Notes under the pieces: model-generated
The model's database searches: none
What the model saw: the letters and a program-made list of their open reading frames with translations, nothing else
Told to the model about the DNA's origin: nothing
Position numbers and translations under genes: made by a program
Part shown: positions 57,028-64,000 of the stretch, one piece after another
Layout: the number at the start of each line of letters is the position of its first letter
Numbering within the stretch: the first letter of the stretch is position 1
Assembly: GCF_016863635.1 (NCBI RefSeq)
Contig: NZ_BOPG01000022.1
Span: 124,001 to 188,000 of the forward strand
Origin: Virgisporangium aurantiacum
Lineage (GTDB): Bacteria > Actinomycetota > Actinomycetes > Mycobacteriales > Micromonosporaceae
Reading direction: 5' to 3'
Length of the DNA: 64,000 nucleotides

Positions 57028-58545
57028 ATGCGACGCCTGATCGCCGTACCGGTGGTGGCACTGCTGCTGCTCGCCCCCGGCATCGCCAATGCTTCCCCGC
57101 CCAGCCCTCTCAAGCAGTACGCGGTCGACACGTGGCGGTCGATGGACGCGATGCTCTACAAGGAGACCGCGCTCGTCGCCGACAACGTCGGCGGTGACCT
57201 GTCGCCGGCCAGCCGCTCGCGGTACACGTCGCCGACCAACATCGGCGGTTACCTGTGGTCGGCCGTGGTCGCCCGGGACCTCGGTATCATCTCCCGCCGC
57301 GAGGCCAGCGACCGGATCGGGAAGACTCTCACCACGTTGGGTCGGTTGGACCGGCACCCCGCGTCGGGCATGTTCTACAACTGGTACGACCCGTTGAACG
57401 GCACCAAAATCAGGACCTGGCCCGAGGACGGCTCGCCCCGCAACCCGTTCCTGTCCAGTGTGGACAATGGCTGGCTCGGCGCCGCGCTCGTCGTGGTGCG
57501 CAACGCGGTTCCGGAGCAGCGTTCGAAGGCGTCGGCCCTGCTGTCCACAATGGACTTCGGCTTCTTCTACAACCCCGACGCCCGCGGCGGTGGCCTGCCC
57601 GGCCTGATCCGCGGCGGTTTCTGGGACGAGGAGCCGCTGACGCCGCCCGAGTGCAACGTCGTCGGCAACTACCGCGACCGCGGCCCGGACGTCTTCTACA
57701 CCTGCAACCACTACGACATCACGGTGACCGAGCCACGGATCGCCAGCTACCTCGGCATCGCGTTCGGCCAGATCCCGCCGGAGCACTACTTCGCGACCAA
57801 CCGCACGTTCCCCGCGTCGTGCGACTGGTCCTGGCTCGAACAGCAGCCCACCGGGGTGACCCGCACCTACCTGGGCGTGCCGGTGTTCGAGGGCGCGTAC
57901 ACCTACCGCGGCACGAAGTTCGTACCCAGCTGGGGCGGCGACATGTTCGAGGCCCTGATGCCCGACCTGTTCGTGCCCGAGGACCGGTGGGCCCCGCGCA
58001 GTTGGGGACGGAACCACCCGGCCACCGTGCGCGGCCAGATCGACCACGGCATGAACGACGCCAAGTACGGCTACTGGGGCTTCTCGCCGGCGTCGAACCC
58101 GTTCGGCGGCTACGCCGTGTACGGCGTCGAGGCGATGGGCATGGACCCGGGCGGCTACCCGTCCGACCGGGAGGGCACCAACTACGACGCCGGCTTCGGC
58201 GACTGTCGGCCGCCCGGCCCGGCCGTCACCTACGGGGACGGCGTGGTCACCCCGCACGCGGTGTTCCTGGCAATGCGCTACGCCCCGCGCGAGTCGCTCG
58301 ACACCCTGGCCAAGCTGAAGCGCAATCTGGGCGCCTACGGCCCGGGCGGCTTCTACGACTCGGTCGCGGTGCGCAGCGGCACCGTCGCCCGCCGCCACCT
58401 CTCCCTCGACCAGGCCATGGTGATGGGCGCCATCGGCAACGTGTTGGGCAAAGAACTCGTCCGCAACGCATTCGCGTCGCCCGACATCGAGCGCCGTCTC
58501 CGCCCGTTGCTGGCGATGGAGGAGTTCTCCCTCCCCGCGCGGTAG
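57028..58545 (+). CDS. Secreted glycoside-hydrolase-like protein (DUF3131 / glucoamylase-like toroid)
   Basis: 505 residues from ATG 57028 with GAGGTGACG before it; GTG 57022 possible. Signal peptide LIAVPVVALLLLAPGIANA. The mature protein reads TSPTNIGGYLWSAVVARDLGIISRREASDRI, SSVDNGWLGAALVVVRNAVP, YTYRGTKFVPSWGGDMFEALMPDLFV, WGFSPASNPFGGYAVYGVEAMGM and VTPHAVFLAMRYAP. It resembles the (alpha/alpha)6 family around DUF3131/GH144-type beta-glucan hydrolases. Glycoside hydrolysis is likely; linkage unknown. Adjacent LacI regulator suggests sugar induction. Confidence 0.75.
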   Translation: MRRLIAVPVVALLLLAPGIANASPPSPLKQYAVDTWRSMDAMLYKETALVADNVGGDLSPASRSRYTSPTNIGGYLWSAVVARDLGIISRREASDRIGKTLTTLGRLDRHPASGMFYNWYDPLNGTKIRTWPEDGSPRNPFLSSVDNGWLGAALVVVRNAVPEQRSKASALLSTMDFGFFYNPDARGGGLPGLIRGGFWDEEPLTPPECNVVGNYRDRGPDVFYTCNHYDITVTEPRIASYLGIAFGQIPPEHYFATNRTFPASCDWSWLEQQPTGVTRTYLGVPVFEGAYTYRGTKFVPSWGGDMFEALMPDLFVPEDRWAPRSWGRNHPATVRGQIDHGMNDAKYGYWGFSPASNPFGGYAVYGVEAMGMDPGGYPSDREGTNYDAGFGDCRPPGPAVTYGDGVVTPHAVFLAMRYAPRESLDTLAKLKRNLGAYGPGGFYDSVAVRSGTVARRHLSLDQAMVMGAIGNVLGKELVRNAFASPDIERRLRPLLAMEEFSLPAR

Positions 58546-58551
58546 GTCCCC

Positions 58552-58607
58552 CCGCGATCTTGGACTCCCTACGGGCCTATAGCACCGCACGGAGTCCAAG
58601 ATCGCGG
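58552..58607. repeat. 17-bp perfect inverted repeat (CCGCGATCTTGGACTCC)
   Basis: Arms at 58552-58568 and 58591-58607 are exact reverse complements around a 22-base AT-richer loop. It lies 6 bases after the GH-like gene. It may act as its terminator, but arm length and loop size look more like a dispersed palindromic (REP/MITE-like) element. Confidence 0.75.
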
Positions 58608-58650
58608 CCGCCGGGCATTGACAGGGATCAGTGTGGGCGGCGAGGATGCG

Positions 58651-58662
58651 GAGAGCGCTCTC
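58651..58662 (+). promoter_or_regulatory. GAGAGCGCTCTC palindrome, LacI-type operator candidate
   Basis: A perfect 12-bp palindrome with the AGCGCT core of CebR-like LacI operators, directly next to the dre-like site in the protease promoter. A LacI-family gene lies 1.6 kb upstream. Confidence 0.5.
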
Positions 58663-58673
58663 TGGTCTAGACC
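58663..58673 (+). promoter_or_regulatory. dre-like DasR site upstream of protease
   Basis: TGGTCTAGACC matches the core of the DasR response element (A(C/T)TGGTCTAGACCA). It lies 44 bases upstream of the protease start. The same 11 bases occur before the chitinase at 62041. Confidence 0.65.
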
Positions 58674-58717
58674 GACGTCCACGGCCCCGCCCGGCCGTTG
58701 TCGAAGGGACCCCGTCC

Positions 58718-60244
58718 ATGCCTCCCCGTCCGCGCGCCGTCACCGGCGCGTTCGCCCTCGTGCTCGCGCTCACGACCGTCCCCACGACGGTCGCCCACGC
58801 GAAGCCGGCCCCCGACACCCCCACCACCGCGATCCAGGGACTGAACCCGGGCATGGTCGACGCCATGCGCCGCGACCTGGGCCTCACCGACAACCAGATC
58901 CGCGGCCGCCTCGCGACCGAGGCCGCGGCACCCGTCGTGGAGAAGGCGGCCCGCGCCGCGACCGGCGACAGCTTCGCCGGCGCCTGGATCACGGCCGACG
59001 CCAGCCGGCTCGCCGTCGCCATCACCGACCAGGCCTTGGCCGACGCGGTCCGGCAGGCCGGCGGCGAACCCGTCGTCGTCGCGAAGTCCGAGAAGGCGCT
59101 GACGAAGACACGCGCGCGGCTCGACGCCACCAAAGCGGGCAGCGCCGTGCACGGCTGGTACGTCGACGTCACCACCAACAGCGTCGTGGTGACCGCCGCC
59201 AGCGAGGGCGCGGGCCGCGCGTTCGTCGCGGCGAGCGGCCTCCCGGACACGGACGTCCGAATCGTGACGGCCACCGACGCGCCGAAGCCGTTGTACGACA
59301 TCCGCGGCGGCGACCAGTACGTCATCAACGGCAACACGTTGTGCTCGGTCGGCTTCTCCGTGGCCGGCGGGTTCGTCACCGCCGGGCACTGCGGCGGCGT
59401 CGGCTCGCCGACCCTCGGGTTCAACAACGTCTCGCAGGGCACGTTCCGCGGTTCGTCGTTCCCCGGCAACGACTACGCCTGGGTGCAGACGAACGGCAGC
59501 TGGACGCCGCAGCCGTGGGTCAACAACTACGCGGGCGGCAACGTGACGGTCGCCGGATCGCAGGACGCGGCTGTCGGCGCGAGTGTGTGCCGGTCGGGCC
59601 GCACAACGGGCTGGCGCTGCGGCACGATCCAGGCCCGCGAGCAGACCGTCAACTACGCGCAGGGCGCGGTGTACGGGCTCACCCGCAGCAACGCCTGTGC
59701 CGAACCCGGCGACTCCGGCGGGTCCTGGATCTCCGGTAACCAGGCGCAGGGCGTCACCTCCGGCGGGTCGGGCAACTGCACCAGCGGCGGCACGATGTTC
59801 TTCCAGCCGGTCAACGAGATCCTGCAGACCTATGGGCTCTCACTCACGACCACCGGCGGTGGCGGCGGCACGAGCCGGCTCATCGGCGCCCACTCCGGGA
59901 AGTGCATCGACGCGCCGACGTTCAACGAGGGCCAGCAGCTCACCATCTACGACTGCCACAGCATGATCAACCAGCAGTGGACGTTCGTCGGCGACGGCAC
60001 GCTGCGCACCAACAACATGTGCATGGACGTCGCGTGGGGCTCGCGCGACAACGGCGCGGCGATCCAGATCGTCGGCTGCAGCGGCAATCCGGCCCAGCAG
60101 TTCGTGCTGAGCGCCGCGGGCGACCTCGTGAACCCGCAGTCGAACAAGTGCGTCGACGTGAACGGCTGGGGCACCGCCAACCACACGGTGCTGATCCAGT
60201 GGGACTGCCACGGCGGCGCGAACCAGAAGTGGCGCCGGGGCTAG
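58718..60244 (+). CDS. Secreted streptogrisin-type S1 serine protease with ricin-type lectin domain
   Basis: 508 residues from ATG 58718. Signal peptide to about residue 28, propeptide about 29-190 (alpha-lytic protease pro-domain-like), catalytic domain about 195-370 with His224 (VTAGHCGG), Asp252 (NDYAWV) and Ser333 (EPGDSGGSW). Gly linker, then a ricin-B/CBM13 beta-trefoil (about 385-508) with SGKCIDA, MCMDVAWG, KCVDVNGWG and QKW. The lectin domain would hold the protease on polysaccharide such as chitin or xylan. The dre-like site in its promoter supports chitin or GlcNAc linkage. Confidence 0.94.
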   Translation: MPPRPRAVTGAFALVLALTTVPTTVAHAKPAPDTPTTAIQGLNPGMVDAMRRDLGLTDNQIRGRLATEAAAPVVEKAARAATGDSFAGAWITADASRLAVAITDQALADAVRQAGGEPVVVAKSEKALTKTRARLDATKAGSAVHGWYVDVTTNSVVVTAASEGAGRAFVAASGLPDTDVRIVTATDAPKPLYDIRGGDQYVINGNTLCSVGFSVAGGFVTAGHCGGVGSPTLGFNNVSQGTFRGSSFPGNDYAWVQTNGSWTPQPWVNNYAGGNVTVAGSQDAAVGASVCRSGRTTGWRCGTIQAREQTVNYAQGAVYGLTRSNACAEPGDSGGSWISGNQAQGVTSGGSGNCTSGGTMFFQPVNEILQTYGLSLTTTGGGGGTSRLIGAHSGKCIDAPTFNEGQQLTIYDCHSMINQQWTFVGDGTLRTNNMCMDVAWGSRDNGAAIQIVGCSGNPAQQFVLSAAGDLVNPQSNKCVDVNGWGTANHTVLIQWDCHGGANQKWRRG

Positions 60245-60660
60245 GATCCCGATCGGTACGCCTCCAGCAACCATTCGGTGAACTCACCGTCCACATCGGA
60301 CGGTGAGTTCAACCGGAAGGCGTGCAGCACGTTGCGCGGCGAGTACGTCTCGATCCGGGTGAACCGCGGGCTCTCGATCCGGCGCGCCAGCACCAGATGC
60401 CCGGTGAGCCACCGCCGGCGCGGTGTGAACGCGGCGAAACTCATCCTGACATGCAACGCGATGCGCGTCTTCTCCGGCAGTACGCTCACCGGTCCCACAG
60501 CTTCCACCGCCGCGAGGATCCGGTCGAATGTCTCGCGCACCATAGGATCACAGGAAGCGAAATGCCTTTCGAGGGAACCGAGCGGGGCGCAGGTGTGGGT
60601 CTGGTTGCGGTTGGCGAACGTGCGCCCGCAGGCCTCGCAGCGCCACAACGGCGCGGTCAT
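60241..60660 (-). CDS. DUF5655-domain protein with N-terminal zinc motif
   Basis: 139 residues from ATG 60660. WRCEACGRTFANRNQTHTC is a C-x2-C...H-x-C zinc knuckle. It is followed by LERHFASCDPMVRETFDRILAAVEAVGPVSVLPEKTRIALHVRMSFAAFTPRRRWLTGHLVLAR, typical of DUF5655. Function unknown. Its stop shares the bases CTAG with the protease stop on the other strand. Confidence 0.85.
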   Translation of the reverse strand: MTAPLWRCEACGRTFANRNQTHTCAPLGSLERHFASCDPMVRETFDRILAAVEAVGPVSVLPEKTRIALHVRMSFAAFTPRRRWLTGHLVLARRIESPRFTRIETYSPRNVLHAFRLNSPSDVDGEFTEWLLEAYRSGS

Positions 60661-61676
60661 TGGAGGTTGACCCGCACCCGGTCCGGGCAGCGCGGGCAGC
60701 GGAAGATCCGGTACATGCCGCAGTGGCCGACGATCACGCCGGTGGGTTCGGTCGCCGCCGTGTGCGCGGCGGTTCCAGGACGCAGGCCGCGCTCCTCCAC
60801 CGGCCGCCAGCGCGCCGGGTCGCCCCACTCGCCGCTGTCGACCTGCAGCAGGTGCACCATGCGGTCGCCGCATCCCGTACACAGCAACGGAACCGCGTCG
60901 GTGGTGGGCCACGCCGCCCAGCCGCCGACCTTCCAGCCCGGCGCGGTGGCGAGTTGCCGGTGGTACCGCCCGTTGTGCTCCAGATCCCAGGCGTGCACGG
61001 CGAATCCGAGTTCGGCGGGGAGATCCTGCCACCACGGGTACTCCGTGACGCCCTCCGGGCTGAGCACGCACGGGTGCGGCAGGTAGCGGGCCTCGCTCAC
61101 GGCGGGCTTCGGCGGCGGGTCGCCGGCCCGCGCCGGCAGCTCGACCGAATTGCGCCACCGCAACGTGACCGCGGGCGCCAGGCCGCCGCCGTCGAGGTCG
61201 TGGTCGTTCGGGCACCAGAGGACCTGGAGCAGGTCCGCACCCGGTGGCGGCGCGAGCGAGGGGACGTCGGCGAGCCGGAGCTGGGCGATCGCCACGTACG
61301 GCGTCGGTTCGGGTTCGGGCCGCGAGACGTGGCCGTGCGCCGTGCCGTCGCGCCGGTCGATGCCGCTGAATCCGGGGATGTCACTGGCGAGTTCGGCCAG
61401 AACGGCGACGTGGTCGGCCCAGTTCCGCGTCTGCCGGGCCGCGTGCAGCCGCGCCAGCAAGGGCGGGGGGACGGGCGTGCGCGTCGGAACCACGTGCTCG
61501 GCCGAGCACACCGGCCACGGCTCGTCGGCCGGCCACCACAACGGCCCGCCGACGTGGCTGCGTCGCCGCGACGGCCGGCCCCGGCGCGGATGCAGCCGCG
61601 TGGCGTCCCGTGCGTGGGCCGCCAGCCCGGGGAAGAGCGCCGCGACGCTTTCCGGCGCCGTCATCGTCGTGGCCAT
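60657..61676 (-). CDS. DUF1963-like protein
   Basis: 339 residues from ATG 61676; its end overlaps the DUF5655 start (ATGA). HVGGPLWWPADEPWPVC and VAIAQLRLADVPSLAPPPGADLLQVLWCPNDHD fit the DUF1963/YwqG family. A C-terminal zinc-like pair occurs (LLCTGCGDRM, FRCPRCPDRV). Family function unknown, intracellular. Confidence 0.78.
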   Translation of the reverse strand: MATTMTAPESVAALFPGLAAHARDATRLHPRRGRPSRRRSHVGGPLWWPADEPWPVCSAEHVVPTRTPVPPPLLARLHAARQTRNWADHVAVLAELASDIPGFSGIDRRDGTAHGHVSRPEPEPTPYVAIAQLRLADVPSLAPPPGADLLQVLWCPNDHDLDGGGLAPAVTLRWRNSVELPARAGDPPPKPAVSEARYLPHPCVLSPEGVTEYPWWQDLPAELGFAVHAWDLEHNGRYHRQLATAPGWKVGGWAAWPTTDAVPLLCTGCGDRMVHLLQVDSGEWGDPARWRPVEERGLRPGTAAHTAATEPTGVIVGHCGMYRIFRCPRCPDRVRVNLQ

Positions 61677-61687
61677 CGCCGCTCAGA

Positions 61688-62017
61688 TTACCCGGGTAGG
61701 ACCATCCGACCGGTGTCGTCGCGGGTCACCGGAACGACGTTCACCACCGCGTCGACCGGGATCGGCCCGTAGATGTGCGGGAAATCGGATTCGAATCTCA
61801 CCGGTGCGGTGAGCTTGTCGAGGTCGACGGTCAGCAGCACCAGGTCGTCGGCGTCGGCATAGAACGTTTCGGCGACCGGGCGCACCTGATGGCGCAACGA
61901 GCAGTGGATGAAGCCCTGCTGTTCGAGCGTCACCCCGCGGGTCGACTGCCGGTACTCGCCGGCCGCGCGGGCGGCCTCCCACGTCGCGGCCTCGGTCAGG
62001 TGGAACAGTTCCGTCAT
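61688..62017 (-). CDS. DUF952-family protein
   Basis: 109 residues from ATG 62017. MTELFHLTEAATWEAARAAGEYRQSTRGVTLEQQGFIHCSLRHQVRPVAETFYADADDLVLLTVDLDKL ... FPHIYGPIPVDAVVNV is a clear DUF952 protein (GFIHCS and HIYGPI motifs). Small, cytosolic, function unknown. Divergent from the chitinase, sharing the dre-bearing 63-bp gap. Confidence 0.9.
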   Translation of the reverse strand: MTELFHLTEAATWEAARAAGEYRQSTRGVTLEQQGFIHCSLRHQVRPVAETFYADADDLVLLTVDLDKLTAPVRFESDFPHIYGPIPVDAVVNVVPVTRDDTGRMVLPG

Positions 62018-62040
62018 GGGCCGCACGCTAACATTCCGTC

Positions 62041-62051
62041 TGGTCTAGACC
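62041..62051 (+). promoter_or_regulatory. dre-like DasR site upstream of chitinase
   Basis: TGGTCTAGACC, followed 4 bases later by a half copy TGGTCCGA. Streptomyces chitinase promoters carry such repeated sites, which are bound by DasR. It lies 29 bases before the chitinase ATG, over the expected promoter. Confidence 0.72.
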
Positions 62052-62080
62052 GGACTGGTCCGATCGCCTACCGTCAATCC

Positions 62081-63694
62081 ATGACCCCAGCAACAGTTGC
62101 CCGGCGGGCCCGCCCGCTCGCCCGGGCTCTCGTGATCGCGGCGCTGGCGGCGACCGCGATCACCGCAACCACCACGGCGGCTCGGGCCGCCTCTCCCACC
62201 GCGACCTTCGTCAAGACCTCCGACTGGGGTAGCGGCTGGGAGGGCAAGTACACGATCACCAACGGCGGCACCACCACGCTCGGTTCGTGGGCGGTGGCAT
62301 TCGACCTGCCGGCGGGATCCGGCATCAGCTCGTCCTGGGACGCGCAGCGGACGCAGAGCGGAAACCGCTACACGTTCAGCAACCTCTCCTGGAACGGCCA
62401 CCTCGCACCGGGTGCCTCGGTGAGCTTCGGCTTCATCGGCACCGGGTCGGGCAGCCCGGCCAACTGCACGCTCAACGGTGCCGCCTGCGGCGGTGGCACG
62501 AACCCGCAGCCGGGTGCGCCCGGCGTGCCGGGCAACGTCCGGGTGTCCGGCACCACGGCCGGCGGAATCTCGCTCGCGTGGAACGCGTCGTCGGGAACGG
62601 TCACCGGGTACCGCGTCTACGAGGGGACGGCGGTGCGCGCCACCGTCACCGGTACCACCGCGACGATCAGCGGGCTGCCGGCGTGCACCTCGCGCACGTA
62701 CACGGTCACGGCGTACAACGCCAACGGCGAGTCGGCGCAGAGCGCGCCGGTCACCGGAACCACCACCGGGTGCACCGACCCCGATCCGGGCGGCCCGCTG
62801 CCGAAGCACTTCCTCACCGGCTACTGGCACAACTTCAACAACCAGGCGGTCGAGCTCCGCCTGCGCGACGTGCCGGCCGAGTACGACCTCATCGCGGTCG
62901 CGTTCGCCGAGGCGTCCTCGACACCGGGTGCGGTCACGTTCGGCGTCGACGCGGGCCTGTCGGCCTCGCTCGGGGGGTACACCGACGCCGACTTCCGCGC
63001 CGACGTCGCCACCGTGAAGGCGCGCGGCAAGAAGGTGATCCTGTCGGTCGGCGGGGAACTCGGGCGGGTCGCGGTCAACGACGCCACGTCCGCGACGAAC
63101 TTCGCCAACAGCGTGCGCGGCATCATCCAGTCGTTCGGGTTCGACGGCGTCGACATCGACCTGGAGAACGGGCTCAACCCCACCTGGATGGCGCAGGCGC
63201 TGCGCACGTTGCGGAGCCAGGTCGGCAGCGGTCTCATCATCACGATGGCGCCGCAGACGATCGACATGCAGTCGACGGGCGGCAGCTACTTCGCGCTGGC
63301 GCTGAACATCAAGGACATCCTCACCGTCGTCCACACGCAGTTCTACAACTCGGGCTCCATGCTCGGGTGCGACCAGATGGCCGCGTACGGGCAGGGAACG
63401 GTCAACTTCCTCACCGCGCTGGCGTGCATCCAACTGGAGAACGGGCTGCGACCCGATCAGGTCTCGCTCGGCCTCCCGGCGGGCCCGGGCGCGGCCGGCG
63501 GCGGCGTGGTCGCGCCGTCGGTGGTCACCAACGCCCTCGACTGCCTGGCCCGCGCCACGAACTGCGGCTCGTTCCGCCCGCCGCGCACCTACCCCGGCAT
63601 CCGCGGCGCGATGACCTGGTCGATCAACTGGGACGTCACCAACGGCAACGGCTTCGCGAGAACCGTGCGTCCGCATCTGAACACGCTTCCCTAG
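62081..63694 (+). CDS. Secreted chitinase: CBM2 - FN3 - GH18
   Basis: 537 residues from ATG 62081. Signal to about residue 37 (LVIAALAATAITATTTAARA), CBM2 about 38-140 (WGSGWEGKYTITNGGTTTLGSWAVAFDLP ... WNGHLAPGASVSFGFIGTG), FN3 about 148-230, GH18 about 245-535. The catalytic DxxDxDxE motif is DGVDIDLE (Asp355, Asp358, Asp360, Glu362), and MAPQTIDM and YNSG are subsite motifs. It cleaves chitin outside the cell. Confidence 0.96.
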   Translation: MTPATVARRARPLARALVIAALAATAITATTTAARAASPTATFVKTSDWGSGWEGKYTITNGGTTTLGSWAVAFDLPAGSGISSSWDAQRTQSGNRYTFSNLSWNGHLAPGASVSFGFIGTGSGSPANCTLNGAACGGGTNPQPGAPGVPGNVRVSGTTAGGISLAWNASSGTVTGYRVYEGTAVRATVTGTTATISGLPACTSRTYTVTAYNANGESAQSAPVTGTTTGCTDPDPGGPLPKHFLTGYWHNFNNQAVELRLRDVPAEYDLIAVAFAEASSTPGAVTFGVDAGLSASLGGYTDADFRADVATVKARGKKVILSVGGELGRVAVNDATSATNFANSVRGIIQSFGFDGVDIDLENGLNPTWMAQALRTLRSQVGSGLIITMAPQTIDMQSTGGSYFALALNIKDILTVVHTQFYNSGSMLGCDQMAAYGQGTVNFLTALACIQLENGLRPDQVSLGLPAGPGAAGGGVVAPSVVTNALDCLARATNCGSFRPPRTYPGIRGAMTWSINWDVTNGNGFARTVRPHLNTLP

Positions 63695-63700
63695 GGATAC

Positions 63701-63730
63701 GGTGGGGCGGGCGAACCAGCCCGTCCCACC
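63701..63730 (+). terminator. Hairpin terminator after chitinase
   Basis: GGTGGGGCGGGC (63701-63712) pairs with GCCCGTCCCACC (63719-63730) at 11 of 12 positions around a 6-base loop, starting 7 bases after the stop codon. Confidence 0.85.
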
Positions 63731-63747
63731 GATCCGGAGGCGGCACC

Positions 63748-64000
63748 ATGGGCATGATCCACGTGGTCGGCATCGTGCTGCATCCGCGGCGCGACTGCAC
63801 GCCGGCCGTCGACACGATTCTCGCCTGGGCCAAGGACCGGGGGGCCACCGTGCTCGGCCTCGAGGACGAAATCGGCCGCATCGACTGTTCGGCGGTCGCC
63901 GTGTCGCCCGAGGAGCTCATCGAGCGGTCCGGGCTGATGGTGAGCCTCGGCGGCGACGGAACGATGCTGCGGGCGCTGCGGCTGGTGCAGGGCCGCGACA
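63748..64000 (+). CDS. nadK: NAD kinase (5' part; runs off window)
   Basis: 84 residues visible from ATG 63748 with GGAGG at 63736-63740. MGMIHVVGIVLHPRRDCTPAVDTILAWAKDRGATVLGLEDE, then LMVSLGGDGTMLRALRL carries the GGDGT motif that binds NAD/ATP in NAD kinases. Makes NADP from NAD. The remainder is outside the window. Confidence 0.88.
   Translation, partial: MGMIHVVGIVLHPRRDCTPAVDTILAWAKDRGATVLGLEDEIGRIDCSAVAVSPEELIERSGLMVSLGGDGTMLRALRLVQGRD

Overview
The window is high-GC actinobacterial DNA: strong G/C third-position bias, GTG and TTG starts, many ATGA/GTGA start-stop overlaps, SigE-family and ECF42 sigma factors, an ESX-type (type VII) secretion system, secreted CBM2 and ricin-type enzymes, and DasR-like and IdeR-like operators. 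The gene mix fits a filamentous soil or plant-litter actinomycete, probably Micromonosporaceae. That placement is an inference from gene content; there is no rRNA to test it. I saw no tRNA, rRNA, CRISPR array or intact insertion sequence.

Layout. 1-3650: an NmrA-like reductase (cut by the window edge) divergent from an AraC regulator, a SigE-family sigma factor with a membrane partner, and a SepF-domain-only mini-protein. 3650-9110: a secreted sugar-catabolism block (Tat-exported sugar isomerase/epimerase-like protein, a ThuA-sorbosone dehydrogenase-PKD-CBM fusion, a LamG-like protein). 9119-17108: a two-component system; a tightly overlapped minus-strand operon (GT2 glycosyltransferase, DUF2064 transferase, methyltransferase, cytochrome-b/molybdopterin oxidoreductase, small membrane protein); and a divergent epimerase plus polytopic membrane protein. 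The set looks like a surface glycoconjugate pathway. 17105-23651: a 1791-residue Ser/Thr kinase-ATPase-GAF-diguanylate cyclase fusion and an MFS transporter.

23654-44562: a type VII secretion locus. Core genes are eccE, eccB, eccD, eccC and mycP. At least four substrate operons encode WXG100/PPE-like proteins and large Gly/Pro-rich modular proteins, and three YbaB-fold proteins are interspersed. A GH10-CBM2 xylanase sits inside the locus. The four substrate operons share a bipartite ECF-like promoter motif (TTGAACCG, 14-15 bases, CCGTG) at a nearly constant distance from the start codon. Two of them also carry an upstream dyad placed exactly 85 bases before the start. This is the strongest candidate for an undescribed regulon in the window.

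44623-53513: a nitrilase-family hydrolase, an iron-box-controlled siderophore-interacting protein, a DUF559 gene relic, and a poly-gamma-glutamate-type locus (double sensor-like HAMP protein, PgsB, PgsC, NlpC/P60 hydrolase) with no visible PgsA. A 53-bp structured element upstream of this locus recurs at the start of the membrane-protein gene near 15640.

53514-64000: a possible polyglutamate hydrolase-like lipoprotein/secreted protein, an ECF42 sigma factor with its YCII partner, a LacI regulator beside a secreted GH-like protein, a streptogrisin-type protease with a ricin-type lectin domain, small DUF5655/DUF1963/DUF952 proteins, a CBM2-FN3-GH18 chitinase, and the start of an NAD kinase. The protease and the chitinase both carry a TGGTCTAGACC dre-like site, which suggests joint control by a DasR-type regulator.
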